Source of the DNA: Allomyces macrogynus ATCC 38327
Taxonomy: Eukaryota; Blastocladiomycota; Blastocladiomycetes; Blastocladiales; Blastocladiaceae
Direction of reading: 5' to 3'
DNA length: 64,000 nt
Assembly: GCA_000151295.1 (NCBI GenBank)
Contig: GG745332.1
Location: forward strand, 241,531-305,530
The translations under genes were made by a program, and so were the position numbers. The notes below the pieces were generated by a model, which saw only the letters and a list, made by a program, of their open reading frames with translations, did no database searches and was not told the DNA's origin. Below, one piece after another: positions 1-12,420 of this stretch; positions within the stretch are counted from its first letter, which is position 1, and each line of letters begins with the position of its first letter.

Positions 1-143
1 GTAACAAATGACACCTATGCGCTTTACAAACTCATCCACGTACATGAAAAAAAAGACCTTCAACAAAAACATATCAACACACAAAAAAAAAAGGAGAGCA
101 AGAAACAAACCCACACTTTACCCCCTAGACCATCCGCATTACT

Positions 144-1705
144 CTAGTTGTCACTAATCCCAATCCGACGACCGTGCCATCTTTCGTATGGGTGTCCGCA
201 CATAGGCAGCGACTGAGTGGCCGGTGGTAACGGGACCATGGTCGCGGGCGAAGGCATCCCACCGCCGTTCGGCGGCGACCCGGACCGCGACTGGTTGTTG
301 TTGGGCGCAAGTCGCGGCGACGGGCGCGGGTACGGCGCGGCCGCAAGCTTGGCGACTTTCGAGACCTTACGCGCGGCAGCAATACTCCCACCGGTCCCGC
401 CACCGACGGCAGGTGCAGTGGATGTGGGCGACGGCAATTGCGGCCGCGGACTCGCAGACATGCGTCCGGTAGTGACGCGCGCGCTGCCCGGCAGCGGCGA
501 GGGGGCTTTGCCGGTACTCGACGGCGTGCGCGACGGCGGCGGCATCATTATCGATGGCGCCGGTGCTGGGGCGGGCTGGGGTGCCGGTGCGATTCGGCCG
601 GCCATGAGCGCGGCAGGGGTCGCGGGAACGAGTGGACGCGCGGGATCTTGGGCTGGTTGGCCCATCAGCGCGGATTGCGCGACCTGCTGTTGCTGCTGCT
701 GCTGGAGTGCGAGCGGCGTGGGATGCCCGAAATGCGACTGGTGCAGTGCCGGCGTGGCAGCGGCCGCCGGCATCATCGACCCACCAAGTTGCGATGGCGG
801 GAGCGGCAGGAGCGCGCTGGCGACGGCCATGTGCGGACCTCCAGCGTGCAGTGCGGGGGACGTGAGCGGCGAAAAGGGTGCGTCGTGCGAGGCATGCATC
901 GATAGGCGCGAGAATGCGTGCGACGGCGTGTAGGTGATGGCTGGCGCGAGAGCCGCGGGGGACATGGCAGATGCGGCCGCATACGGGTGCGCGGAAAACT
1001 GCTGCTGCTGGACCTGCTGCTGTTGCTGCTTTTGGGCCTGTTGCAACTGCTGGAGCTGCTGCTGGTGGTACTGGAGTTGCTGTTGGTGTTGTTGCTGCTG
1101 TTGGAGCAAGAACGGGTGCGTCTGCGCCGCGGCTGAAGGCGTCGACGGCTACACAAAATTTCACGGCCGGAGGGCGTGCGCGTCAGATCGACCTGTCCGC
1201 TGACGAGCTCAAGCGAACAAGTACGCACCACCGTCGCAAGCGGTGTGTCGACATCCATCATCCCCGCGGACGCCGACGCTGAGGCCGTTCGCCGCTCCAC
1301 GTCGGCGAGCTTGCGCGCGAGCATGGCCGCGTGCGCCGCCTGCTCATCGAGTTTCTGCAGCAGCACCTGCTGCGCGTGCTGGTTCGACGCGATCGTCTGC
1401 GCGAGCATCGCGACCACCTGGTCGTTGAGCGTCGATCCTGCCACGGGCGGTTGCGGCGCTGGTGCAGGGGCTGCAGGCGCTGGGGCCAGAGCGGGGGGCT
1501 GTCCGAGCAGCGCCGCGAGGACGGCAGGGTCCCACATGGCTGCGTCCGCATTGGCCGCGGCATTAGCGGGGCCAGCGTTGACAGGTTGCGGGGGCGGCGG
1601 CGGGTCAGCGGGCGCGGGCGACTCGGAGTAGGCCAGGAAGGCGTCGAGCAGCTGTTGGTGGTCCGGCGGGAGGTAGTCGGACATGGTGGCGGTCTGGTGC
1701 GGCAC
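144..1705 (-). CDS. Gln/Pro/Ala-rich protein, two exons, function unknown
   Basis: Two exons, 1705-1229 and 1148-144, are joined across an 80-nt intron with donor GTGCGT and acceptor TGTGTAG. Both exon lengths are multiples of three, giving 493 aa. An alternative start at MSDYLPP, seven residues in, gives 486 aa. The N-terminal 100 residues are acidic and Pro/Ala-rich. Exon 2 opens with a long glutamine tract coded by CAG/CAA repeats (about 1000-1105), then a second Gln run (about 690-705), Pro/Ala/Ser linkers, and a basic Ser-rich tail. The composition resembles transcriptional coactivators or RNP scaffold proteins. I see no named domain and assign no function. Confidence 0.72.
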
Positions 1706-2059
1706 GAGTTGGCGAAATCGGTGGCGACGAGGGCGGCGAGCACGGTGCGGGCAGTCGCGGACGGCCAGCGGGCCTGGGTCGGCCGTGAGGTTGGTGGCCT
1801 AAACGTGGTCGCGGGCTGTCGCGGACGAGTGTCAGCGGAGCGAGGCGGTGGTAAATGGCAATGGTCGGCGTTGAGTCTGCTCTGGTCCTAACAAAGAAAA
1901 CTGGCCGGTGTTTGACTTGGACGAGGTGCTTCGAAACCCCGATTCCCGACGCGATTCGCGATCCCAATCCGGTCACTTCTCTATCCGTGCCTTTATGATC
2001 TGGTCACGACTTCACACCCTCCCGCGCTCCCCTCCCGCCTTCACCTCCCGATCCGCTAC
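1706..2059. other. Intergenic, 5' flank of the Gln-rich gene
   Basis: Short stretch between the start of the Gln-rich gene and the 3' end of the SAPS gene. I see no supported gene or RNA; it probably holds the promoter of the Gln-rich gene and the 3' UTR of the next. Confidence 0.6.
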
Positions 2060-5000
2060 CTAGTCATCATCGATCCCGCCGAGCCGGTCGCCCTCCATGC
2101 TCTCGCCGCGCCAGAACGACCGCCCGGCGAGCGACCGCGTCGCGAACCCGGATAACCCCCCACCATCTGCGCCCGTCGCCCACGCATTATCGGTTGCCCC
2201 ACCCGCCAAATCGAGAACACTCGCGCGCACGTCCTCGTTGTCGGCATCCGTCGCGCCCGCCGCAAGATCCTCGTCGCCATTCGGCATCCACTCACCCTCG
2301 CCCGACTGCGGGTCCCCCACGCCAACGGCCTCGACCGACGTCCACGGGCTCGGGCACTTGGGCAACGTCGGCGCGCCCGGCTTCGAGGTGGGTGTGGCCA
2401 GACTGCGCCGCAGTTCGTCAAACAATTCTTGCCGTGACCGCCGGCGCGCGCGGCGCCGCCGCCGTTTCTTGGTGTCCCCGTTCGTTGAGGCGGACCCGTC
2501 GCTATCGTCGACGTCGTCTTCGGCGGTAGACGGGCCGCACGTGTCATCTTCACCGCTTGAGAGGATCGGGGTGGGTGGGGGCGCGAGGTCTGGGCTGAAC
2601 CCGAGGCAGATCGAGTCTGGGAAAAGATCAGTTCGTCAATCATGGTTCTTCTCCACCTGAGAAAGGACAGAGCAGCCGTACATTTGGACCCAAGTCCGAT
2701 GCTGCGGTCTTGGTCACGAGAAATAGCGAGAACCGCTGGTGGAAGCCGCGCCTCGTTGATTCCGGGCAGGTCGCGGTCGACAAACGCGATCCGCAGTGCG
2801 TCCGGTACAAACTGCGGCACCGGCCGCCGCCCGAGCCGGCCACGGCCCCACGCCGTGCGGCCATCATCGAGTGTCGCGACTTGCCGTGCCGTCTCGCGAC
2901 TACACAGAGCCAAGTTCATTAGTTTTCGCACCATCCATTCCACGGACAGACCTCCACGTACAGCAAGACCGGCATAAACGCCTGGTACGCCGGATGCGAC
3001 GTCATCAGCTGACTCAAATAATCGTCGTGCCCGCGCGCATCCGCAGTCAGCCGTACCAAATTTAAAATCACGACCGCATACGCATGCACGTCGGCCGACC
3101 GGCGCACATTCGCCCCGACTCCCTCAGGCGACGTCAACCCAATCGAACTCGACGCTGGCGTGACCGCCGTCTTCGGCACCCGATTCTCCGGCACTGCACT
3201 CAACCGCTCCGTCGACGCCGACGCAAACGCCGACATGCGCCGCGGCCGCGGCGGCATGCTCGTCGACGCCGACTTGGTCATCGACTGTGTCCGGCGGCGC
3301 GCGCGCGGGGCCGAGCCCACACTGCCGGCGGTTGGGGTGGGTGGCGGGAGACACACGGGCGCGTCGGCGTCGCCCGAGACGTACTCGGCGATCAGCCGGA
3401 GCAGGAGTTTGGGCTTGACCATGGCGTGCCGAATCAGGGTCTGCGAGCCGGTCGCAAGCACGTAGTGCAGGATTCGGTAGTAGACGGCCCAGTAGATGCC
3501 CGACCGGTGCGTACGCAGCATCGTGTCGGCGACGGACCGCCAAATGTCGGGCGAAATGGCCGATTCGAGGGTCGTCGCGTCGGCGAGGAGGACCACGTGT
3601 TGCACGAGCTCGAGCGATTCCATGAAGGTGGTGCTCATGGGCGAGACGAGCGTGCGCGCGAGGAGGCCGAGGTGCGGGACCAGCGCCTGCGCGAGCGACT
3701 TGGAGACGTGGAAGAGCGCCGAGTCGGTCGCGATGAAAGTGGGCAGCGTCGACGGCGGTTTCGGGATGCTATGACCGTGAGCGCGGTGAGGACAAGAATG
3801 CCAAAATGGAGTGAATGGGGATGAGATGGACGTACGATTTCACAACAAGCGCGTGCAAAATGGACACGACAGCGTCGGCGTGGTACGAATGAGGCGATGT
3901 CAAGAGCTATTTCGATACGACAGTGTCAGTCTGCGGTGCTTCTACTAACGGAATGACGGGAACGTAAGCCGTACGCTCAGGAACGAGTCGAGCAAGTGCA
4001 TGTCCGTGGCCAAAGACATGAACAGCATGCTGCTATTGTCGCACTTGACGGCCTCGTCGACGAGCACGCGCATAAACTGGACTGTTGCGGCCACCAGCTC
4101 CGGCACTAATGAAGCACTGGAATCAGGAACTACAGCCATTTCCACACCCTCTCCACCCAAAAATCAAGGCGTACCCATGCTATGCACATTGTGCACGATA
4201 CACTCGATCAACTCGAGCGCCTGGAAATGCACAAACCGCTGCGTGCGCTCGCGTGGATGGTCGGTTGCTTGGTGCTTGATGCACGTCAACAATGCGCTGG
4301 CCACGGCCGGATGGTGCACGTACGGCACCATGCTCATCACGAGCGGCACGACCGCGACCGCGTCATCGGCCGGGTGCTCGTAGACTATCCGGGCCATGAC
4401 ACGCTGCGTAAACCGCTTCGCGAGCGACTCGATCACGCGACCAAAGTGGTGCAGGTTTGCATCCGAGTTGAGGGCGAGCGCATCAAACAGGTGGGCCACT
4501 AGTGGGGAAAGCGGGTGAGTTTGGTAGGGACGTTGTCACGTAGAAGGTGAAGAGGGCAAAGGTACCAATTGCGGGAAGGTGCTTTTCCACAAACCCTGCA
4601 TTCGCCGGGTTCGTTGCGCACAGCATCTCCATGACAAAGTAGGACCGAATCGTCTTGTCAAGCGCCACGTCGCGATTGCGCGTAATCTCAGGCGTGATGG
4701 TCCATTCGGCGTCCATCGATCGCGGCCGCTCGTTGGGCGGGACACGCGTCAAGTACCCGAGAAACAGCGGGAGCACACCTGCGCAAAGAAAGAATGCGCA
4801 TCAGCTCTTGATCCCGAATCGACTCCACCCGCGAATTCCGGCTCCACATACCGTCAGTCGACAAGAAATCCACGACGCGCGCGTCCATGCGAATCGTCTC
4901 GAGGTCCAAAATCTTTTCAATCAGCACGCACGCCGACGCGACAAACTCATCCTGCGCGAGCGGCGCGTACGAAGCGCCCGCCGCGGCCGCGGGACGCAAT

Positions 5001-5248
5001 AGCGAGTTGGCGTCGAACATGTCGCCGTGCGCGATTGCCACGCTTTTCTACGGGTACCGCGCAATCACATCAGCAAGGGAACGTGGTACTCGATGTGCTA
5101 CGAGGCAAAATACTTCGGACCGCCGGCGCGACTTGGCGCGACGGTTGACCTCGGGTCCAGCGGACGCCGCCTTGACGGACGGCAGCGGCGCAGCCGTCGG
5201 TGGGTCGGGCACTGGACTCGGCACGACGGGGGACTGCTCAGGTGGCAT
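2060..5248 (-). CDS. SAPS-domain protein (SIT4/PP6 phosphatase regulatory subunit)
   Basis: Nine exons (5248-5114, 5047-4852, 4778-4566, 4498-4175, 4105-3975, 3906-3836, 3768-2962, 2899-2682, 2616-2060) join with matching phases into 883 aa. Introns are 62-73 nt. The N-terminal half matches the SAPS helical repeat. NLHHFGRVIESLAKRF aligns with the FFSKxxxxLxxRKTE block, and VHHPAVASALLTCI aligns with the HIGTSALMDLLLRLV block. A later segment (HRSGIYWAVYYRILHYVL) aligns with the WNNFLH block, as I recall the family. The C-terminus is acidic, with a basic KKRRRRR cluster, as in yeast SAP proteins and human PPP6R. In that family these subunits bind the SIT4/PP6 catalytic subunit. The first exon is the least certain: it lacks the usual LLDKE-type motif, so a further upstream exon is possible. 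Confidence 0.75.
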
Positions 5249-5926
5249 TCGGGTCGTGGTACGGGCAAAGCGTGCAATGGGAGCAGGAGGGGACAGGTGC
5301 GTTTCTTGAGTGCCGAGTGCTCAGAAGGGGGGCAATCTTGCAAGCTGGACGTCGGCAAGCGCGTGGTTCGGTAGCACAACGACGCGCTGCTTGCCGGCTC
5401 AATCGATTCGTGCAAATAAGCGGGGCACTGATCCGACGTGAAGGGCGCGCAAGATCAGGCGCAAACCGGTCGTGGGCAAGCGAATTTGGTCGCCGACGGT
5501 CGTGGGGCCAAGAAGTGCAGAGAAAAGGAGGCGATTTGGAGCTGGGGAGCGCACGCAATCGTCCCCTCGGCGTCGTGAGCGAGCGATCGCAAGGCTATCG
5601 TTCTCTTGAAAGTGCTTGATGTTGCCGGTGGTCGACGGGCCGTGCGAGCAGCGAGCTTCACGGAGGTTGCTGGAAGGCAGGCTGCCAGGCAGGCAATGAA
5701 ATGATTGGATGATCTCAGCTTGATCAGCCTTGCGCTCGGGTTTTCATTTTGTGGGGGTGCAGCAACCAGACACGCGCACGCATATGATCCTGACAACACC
5801 ATGCGTCCATCGCCCACTCTGTTCGCCTCACGATATCGATGGTGATCGGCACAGCTTGACGGCGGGCCACGAATTGCCCGACTGCACCGCGAGTTGCTGC
5901 ATTCCATTTTTCACGCACTCCTGACC
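5249..5926. promoter_or_regulatory. Divergent intergenic region between SAPS gene and RPB12
   Basis: The 678 bases separate two divergently transcribed genes and must hold both promoters. No clear TATA box or repeat is visible, and no reading frame here looks coding. Confidence 0.45.
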
Positions 5927-6253
5927 ATGTTCAACGCTGGCGCCTACGCCCAGCCGCCGCCAGCGACGGCCTACCTCTGTGCCGGTCAGTCATCCGAACG
6001 CGACGACTCTGCACCTGCAGCCTCAATTTGGAGCGACCACGCTCACACATTGCGCACCGTGCAATGTAGCGTGCGGCGAGGAGACGGAGCTCAAGCCCAA
6101 GGAGCCCGTGCGGTGCAAGACGTGCGGCCATCGGGTGCTCTACAAGAAGCGCACGTCGCGAAGTGCGTTCTTTGGAACCCTCTGTCGCTCAAGAACCATC
6201 GCTCACCGATTTCTTTGGCACGACTTGTAGTGGTCCAGTTCGAGGCGCGCTAA
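5927..6253 (+). CDS. RPB12: RNA polymerase I/II/III shared subunit RPABC4 (Rpb12)
   Basis: Three exons, 5927-5984, 6070-6162 and 6231-6253, splice in phase to a 57-aa protein. Introns are 85 nt (donor GTCAGT) and 68 nt (donor GTGCGT). The product has the Rpb12 zinc ribbon: YLCAACGEE holds the first CxxC pair and CKTCGHR the second. It is followed by VLYKKRTSR and the invariant C-terminal VQFEAR. Length equals the human subunit (58 aa) and is shorter than yeast (70 aa). It is a structural, zinc-binding subunit of all three nuclear RNA polymerases. The last exon codes only seven residues. Confidence 0.95.
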   Translation: MFNAGAYAQPPPATAYLCAGQSSERDDSAPAASIWSDHAHTLRTVQCSVRRGDGAQAQGARAVQDVRPSGALQEAHVAKCVLWNPLSLKNHRSPISLARLVVVQFEAR

Positions 6254-6767
6254 TCGCGGCCGTTCCTGTCCCTGCTCGCCCCCATGCTTTGCCCGCCCTA
6301 TGTACATTCCTTTCCCGAACGGCCGGCTGCTGCCCTGACGTGGTGACGACCGCCGACGCGTCGTGGACCCTCGCGCTCGCTCTTCGCTCGTCAGGCCCGC
6401 GCCTTTGGTTGCTCAGATTCGTTTTCCAATATGTTGCTTCCGTTCAGGTGTGTCCAAACCGGCTCGGCCGTGGTAAAACTGCCTCCCATCTCCGCGTCTA
6501 CTTAAGGAGCTGGATGGACCCTGGATGTCAGAGACTTTGCAAACGGGCTTTCTCGCCCTGCTCGTCAGACTTGTTCGTGATCCAAGTTGACACGTGACCG
6601 CTCCAAGACTGCAAAATTCGACGGTGATCACCATGGTCTGCCAGCAGGAGCGAACGGCTCGCGCACGGCCGACCATTTCACTCCCGCGTCTCGCACTGCC
6701 AGCAAGGACCAGCCTCGAGCGACACGCGCGAAATCCCATGCCCTCAGCCTGAACCCGACTCCCCGCC
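6254..6767. other. Intergenic between RPB12 and the importin gene
   Basis: The 514 bases hold the 3' flank of RPB12 and the promoter of the importin gene, both on the plus strand. I see no additional gene. Confidence 0.5.
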
Positions 6768-9700
6768 ATGGACCTACAGCAAACCATTGCGCCCGTCATG
6801 GAGGCGCTACGCGTCGTCTACGACCAGGCGACGTCGTCCGAGGCCAGGCAAGCGGCGCAGTCGTACCTGCTCCAAGTGCAGTGCAGCGACCTGGCCTGGG
6901 ATCTCGGCTGGATGTGCCTCAAGCAGTTGGATCAGGTGCGGCTCCGCCGATCCTGGCACGTTGTGCGCGTGCAGATCAGCACGACTGACCGATGCATGAA
7001 ATTCAGATCCCGATCCAGTACTTTGGCGCGCAGTCGATTCAGATCAAGGTCTCGCGCGACTTTGCCAAGGTTCCAGTCGACCAGTATGACGCTATCCGCA
7101 CCGCGCTCCTCGACGGCGTGCTGTGGACGTGCCAGGCGCACGCGGCGCGATCGGTCATGAAAAAGCTGTGCTTTGCGGTATGTTCGTTGACGGCAGGCAT
7201 GGTTTTCCATTTGCAAGTTTGCTTGATGGGCATGTTCCAACTGACCAAATCGACCTCGATTTTAGGTGGTCACCTTCGCCCTCCACACGGCGCCGACACA
7301 TTGGCAACGCATGGTCCCGTCGCTCCTCGAACTCTTCCAGCAGCGCTACGCGCAATCGCCGGTTGACGTCCAACTGGCCCTCCTGCACGCGCTGCTCGAG
7401 CTGTTGCGCGGTCTACCTGAAGAATTCGGGCGCGCGTCATCATTGTCGGCATCGCACCGGACCCAGCTGCAGCAAGAGCTCGTGGATGCGATCCCGGCGG
7501 TGCTCGCGTTCCTGTGCGACCTGCTCGACCACGCCGCGACTGAAATCCAGATTGCGGCGCTGCAGACGCTCGCGAGCTGGATCCAATTCGGGATCCCAAT
7601 CACGAACCTGGTCCCGATCCTCAACAAGGCCATTGTCCTGGCACGCAACGATGCCACGTTCGAGGCGGCACTCGCGGTGCTCGGCGACGTGGTCTCGCAC
7701 TCGTCGAACGCGCGGTTTGAGGACACACTGTGCAACGGGCTCGTGCCGTTCATGGTTGAGCTCGCACCGGTCGTCGCCGAGGCGGTTGCCAACGATGACG
7801 AGGACAAGGCCGATACGCTCGCACGGTTTGTCACGAGTTTGACGGAAACGTTCCCAACGTGGATCGTTAAGCACCTCGACCAGCCGCAAGTCGCGCGCGT
7901 ACTGCTCCCGATGCTGCTGGAAATTATTGCGTTCCCCGGGTTCCCGGGCGCCGAGCAGGACGTGTCGGAGATTCCGTTCCACACTTTCTTTATGATCCAG
8001 GAAACGCTCAGCGATCCGGATCAGATTGCCGCCGACCTGGGCGTGACCGGGGCCGACGGAACCGTGCGGCCGGCCATGTCGACGAATTCGTCGACCGACT
8101 CGCTTGTCATACTCGACCAGGACGATGACGAGGACGATCTGCCCCCGCTCGTGCAGCTGCCGCCGGCGATCGAGGCCGCCGCACATGCGCTCTTCACCGA
8201 CCTCGTCGCACGCATTGTGCACAAAGTTGAGTGGGCCGACGACGCTGTCTGGGCGGCCTGGTCCAAGGACCGGCGCGAGCGGTGGGCACAATTCCGCCGC
8301 GCTGCCGCCGATACGCTCCTTGTCGCATACTACGTCCTGCGGCACCGCATGCTCGAATGGGTCCTGCAGGAATTGTTGACGACATCGCCCGCCAACTGGA
8401 AGCGCGTCGAGGCGCTGCTCTTCTGCATCCGGTCCATTAGCGAGGCCGCACCGAAAGACGGGCCGGGCGCACAACTCGTAGCACGCGTGCTCGCGCCCGA
8501 TTTCTTTGCGGCGGGCGCCAACCTGCCGCTGCGTGTGCGGCAGACGCTGCTCTATATCATGGGCGGGTACGCCGAGTGGTTCCACGCAAACCCGGCGCAG
8601 CTCGCGTTTGCCGTGCAGATCCTGACGAATGGACTGCGCGACAAGTTTACGCTCACGTCGGCGGCGCGCAGTTTGCGCGAGTTGTGCGACGCGTGCCGCG
8701 CCGATCTCGTCCCGCATTTACCAGTCCTGTTTACGGCGTACCAAGAAATGAAAGCCGTCTTGCCCGTTGTCGAGCGGCAAAAGGTGATCGAGGCGCTCGC
8801 CATGGTCATCCAGCAGCTGCCGAGCCACCAGATCATGGAACCACTCGGAGCCGTGCTCGAGGACATTCTCGTCGGGATTCAACGCGACCTCGGGGATTCG
8901 GGATCCGAGGGCCATGACCGGTTGCTCGCACAGTTCAATTTGCTCACGGCGTGCGTAAAGGGGATCCAGGCGTCCGAGTGGGACTTGCCGGTGCAAGTAT
9001 CGGAATCGGCATCTTCTGCGGCGAAACTTGGTGATCAACCGTCGTTTGTTCAACTGCGGTCGCTCCTGCTGCAAATCTTTGCCGAGGTCGCTCGCACGCA
9101 CCCGACCGACCTCGAATTGATCCCGGTCGTGGCGAATCTCATGGAACTCGGTATCAAGTCGGCGACGCTCCCGCTTGTATTCGCGCCCGCTGACTGGGTG
9201 CCCGTCTTCCATGTGCTTGTACAATCCGGAGCGGTCGTGACCACGGCATCCATCCTCGAAGCGCTCGGAACGCTCGTCACACACGCACCGGACCCGCTCG
9301 ACGCGACCGTACGCGCGCTCGTCACGACCGTGCTCGGGAATATGTTACAGTACCTTGTCGCCAACGATGGGGCGGCGTCGCGCGAATCCCCGGACCTCGT
9401 CGACGCCTACCTGTCGCTCACGTCGCTCGTCCTGCGGTACCACGCGATCGTCCTGACCGCCGACACGGCGCAATTCACGAGCATCGTGCAGTACGCGATC
9501 CAGTGCCTGCAGCTGCGCGAGCGGCCGTCACTGAAAGCCGCAGCCCATTTCCTGTCCGACTTTATCCTGCACTCGGCTGCGGAACCACTGCACGCGGTCG
9601 TGTTCCCGTCGCTTCTCGCCGCGCTCCTTCACGCGATCTTGGTCCACGCGCCGCGCACGATCGTGCCCAACCTGGCCGAAGTCATGTACCGCGTGATCAC

Positions 9701-9893
9701 GAGGGCGCCACAGACCGCGCGCGATTCGTTGCAGGCGCTGTTGCTCGGGCCGCAGGCCGTGGCGTGCGCGAGGCTGAATGAGACCGATCGTAAGGCCGCG
9801 CTGCGCGTGTTGGTCGGGACGCGCCAGATGCGGCGGTTCAAGGATTACGTGCGCGAATTGCACGTCAAGGCGCAAGGGCTCGATGTGGTGTAG
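6768..9893 (+). CDS. Importin-13-like karyopherin (beta-importin family)
   Basis: Three exons (6768-6935, 7007-7177, 7266-9893) join in frame to 988 aa, the usual size for a karyopherin-beta. Near the N-terminus, IQYFGAQSIQIKVSR followed by VPVDQYDAIRTALL matches the early HEAT repeats of importin-13 (IQYFGA, then DQYES). Later blocks (LALLELLxxLPEEF-like, WxxVEALLFCIRSI, HADTLL-type helices) keep the same order as IPO13/transportin-3. The C-terminus ends in a basic helix (RRFKDYVRELHVKA) resembling the IPO13 tail. The family carries cargoes across nuclear pores in a Ran-dependent way. Yeast Mtr10/Kap111 is a more distant alternative; similarity looks closer to IPO13. Introns are 71 nt (GTGCGG) and 88 nt (GTATGT). 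Confidence 0.9.
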
Positions 9894-10519
9894 TTGATGT
9901 GGTGCCGTCGACCGCGGTTCCAGAGCCGGTTCCTGGGTTCGGGTGCGATGACAGTCGAGGAGAGGGATTTTGTTGCCCGTGCCTGAATTTATTGGGCGTC
10001 TTTGGCAGTGCATAGGATTCCGTTTCTGTTGGTCGATTGATTGAAGTTCATTGCTAAGTGCAAACTGCACTTTGAGAGGATTTGTCTTGATCAGCGGCGT
10101 TCGCTGGACGTTGATGGAAATGCGCCGAGGGAATCACATTGCTGTTTGCTGCCGTTCGTGATTGGCTGGGATATGTTCTCCTGGCGTTGAGAGTGCCGAG
10201 GCCATGTCGAAGCTGCAAGATGCGGAATCATAAACGTGCGAAGCGTGTAAGGCTGGCCAGCAACCGCACACGACGCGGTTACGTGTGAAATTAATGAGGT
10301 GGTCTCGTCGGTCATTCCAAGTTGTGCTCGACAGTGCTTTGCAGCAACGTGTCTTCATCCTCCCACGTCGAGTCGCTCTGGGGCCGATTTACTCGTTGCA
10401 GCCCAATGACCCTTCCTTCCGTACTCTCTCTGCTCGTTCTGCCAAGCACCTGCACATGGGTCTCTTCTTTGTGACCTTGTGCACATCCCTACCACCAGCT
10501 TCTCGCTCCACTGACTGTG
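9894..10519. other. Intergenic, 3' flank of importin gene and border of the transposon island
   Basis: No gene is supported. CpG density falls through this stretch toward 10.5 kb. I found no copy here of the LTR present at 13738-14161, so the 5' LTR of the adjacent element appears lost. Confidence 0.5.
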
Positions 10520-10523
10520 TTGT

Positions 10524-11318
10524 GTGTCCAATTTGGTTGCACATACCTCATGCGCCCCCATCACGCATGCCCCTTGTGCAGCTCTGTCACGCACCTTGGT
10601 CACGATTATGTCTGCTCTCATACCTGCTCACTTGATGTGGCCACAAAATGGTATGCTTGATGCCAAGTACCAACAGGCACTCAGCCTCATGGACTTTGAC
10701 AAAGTTGATAATGTTATTCCCATATGCAAGACCTATGTGCATCGCATTGTGAGACGTTTGGACCCTGAACTGATGTCATGCAAGGATGACATCGTCAAGG
10801 TCAAGGCCAAGGTCATGGCCTACCAGCTGGACAACAAGTGGTTTACTGGCAACTTCCACTACTGTGGCCATCTTGGCCACTCCATGCAGATGTGCAAAAT
10901 CAAGACGTTCAACATGAAGAAGGGTGTCAACCACAAGCAGCATCCAAACTACAAGCAGAATCTCAGCCACTTGAACCAAAAGGGAAAGGGCAAGGGCAAG
11001 CCCACAGTTGCCATTAACACTGCCATTGACTTTGTCACTGTGCTGGTCCCTGACACTGATAATACTAATGATGCCCTGGTCGTCCCCATTGCAGATGCCA
11101 AGCTTGAGGGTCCTGTTCCAGTTGGTGCCCCTGTATTGATTGATGACCAGATTGCCATGATTGCCACCACAACCAGATGCACCACCAGTGCTTACCATGG
11201 GATGTTTGCTCAAGGGTCAATCAATGGCCATCTTATTGCATTCCTCATTGACTCAGGCACTACTGTAACCATTGTGAGGAAGGAATTTACACACTCGCTC
11301 AGGCTCAAGGTGAAGTAG
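10524..11318 (+). pseudogene. Gag zinc knuckle plus aspartic protease remnant of the gypsy element
   Basis: An open frame of about 264 codons. It carries a degenerate CCHC knuckle, YCGHLGHSMQMC, in which the first cysteine has become phenylalanine. A Lys/Gly/Gln-rich stretch follows, then the protease segment INGHLIAFLIDSGTTVTIV, which keeps the catalytic DSG triad. The frame stops where protease should run on into reverse transcriptase. The true start codon is not clear because the 5' end of the element is missing. Confidence 0.75.
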
Positions 11319-11859
11319 CATGATGTTCTAATGGGTATTCGAGTGGGAAAGTCGATAGCAACCTGTTGTATTCCTTGGGGCTTGGGGACACCCCACTTAA
11401 GACTCACAGCCTGCCATTACAGGGTCATCACCTGCCACCACGTGACCTGTAGTCATGGCCCATGATGCTCTCAATGCTCTTCCACAATCTGATTCTCAGT
11501 GTTGATGTCCTCTCTGCACATTGCACACAGATCAACCTCAACAAGAACATGGTTGTGCTCAAGGCCAGCATGTGAACCATCATGCTACCAATTCACCAGC
11601 ACTCAAGACCCCTGTCATTTTTGGAACTCAACAACTTGGTTGCCACAATTGCAGAGTTGCACCAAAGACTTGCTGGTCCCCAAGTTCCATGACTGCCATA
11701 CAATTGAGCAGTCACTTGTCAACACCATGTTCTCAAAGATTGAGACAAACAAGCTTGTCAACCTGCTTGCTGAATATGCCATGCTGTTCCCAATGATGGG
11801 CAAGAACCTACTCATGGCAAGGGAATTTCAGTCAAGCTGCATATTGGTGATGTGAACCC

Positions 11860-12420
11860 CATCTACTTGATGCTGTACCAGTATGCGCCTGCAGTGCACA
11901 CTGTCATCATGGCCAAGATCACCAAGATGGAAGCTGCCAGCATTGTCATCAAGTTGCATAGCAAGTGGGCCAGCCTGGTCACCATTGTGCCCAAACCTGA
12001 TGGCTTGGACAGCTTCTGTGTGGATTACTGATGCGTCAACCCTGCCATTGAGCACAATGTGTACCTGCTGCCATCATCAATGACATGCTTGACAAGTTCC
12101 ACAGCTGCATCTACTTCACAATGATCAACATGCTCTCTGGCTCTTGGCAGCTGCTGCTCACACCCAAATTGTACAAGTACATGGCGTTTGTCATGGCCAA
12201 TGGCCTCTATGAGTTTACATGGTTCCTGTTTAGGTTGGCCATGGTGCCATCCATCTTCCAGCGCTATGTGTGCTCATCCTACACATGCAGAACTACCTGG
12301 ATGACATGGTGGTGGTCATGATGGCCATGTTTGACAAGCACGTCAATGCACTCCACACTGTGTTTGACAAGCACTCAATCTCACTGAAGCTTGCAAAGTG
12401 CTCATGGTATTGCTAACCTC
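11860..12420 (+). pseudogene. Reverse transcriptase remnant
   Basis: Several frames carry RT blocks in order: WASLVTIVPKPDG with a downstream stop (about 11960-12030), then FTMINMLSGSWQL and the MANGLYEFTWFLFRLAM block (about 12115-12250). The catalytic YLDD box lies at 12294-12305, but in a different frame from the preceding block. At least two frame changes and one in-frame stop separate the blocks, so the enzyme cannot be made as one protein. Confidence 0.8.

Noticed and set aside
7440..8717. Antisense frame to the importin gene (425 codons)
   Set aside because: Arg/His/Glu-rich chance frame over a well-supported gene in the other strand.
10420..10520. Possible 5' LTR of the gypsy element
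   Set aside because: No stretch here resembles the 3' LTR at 13738-14161.
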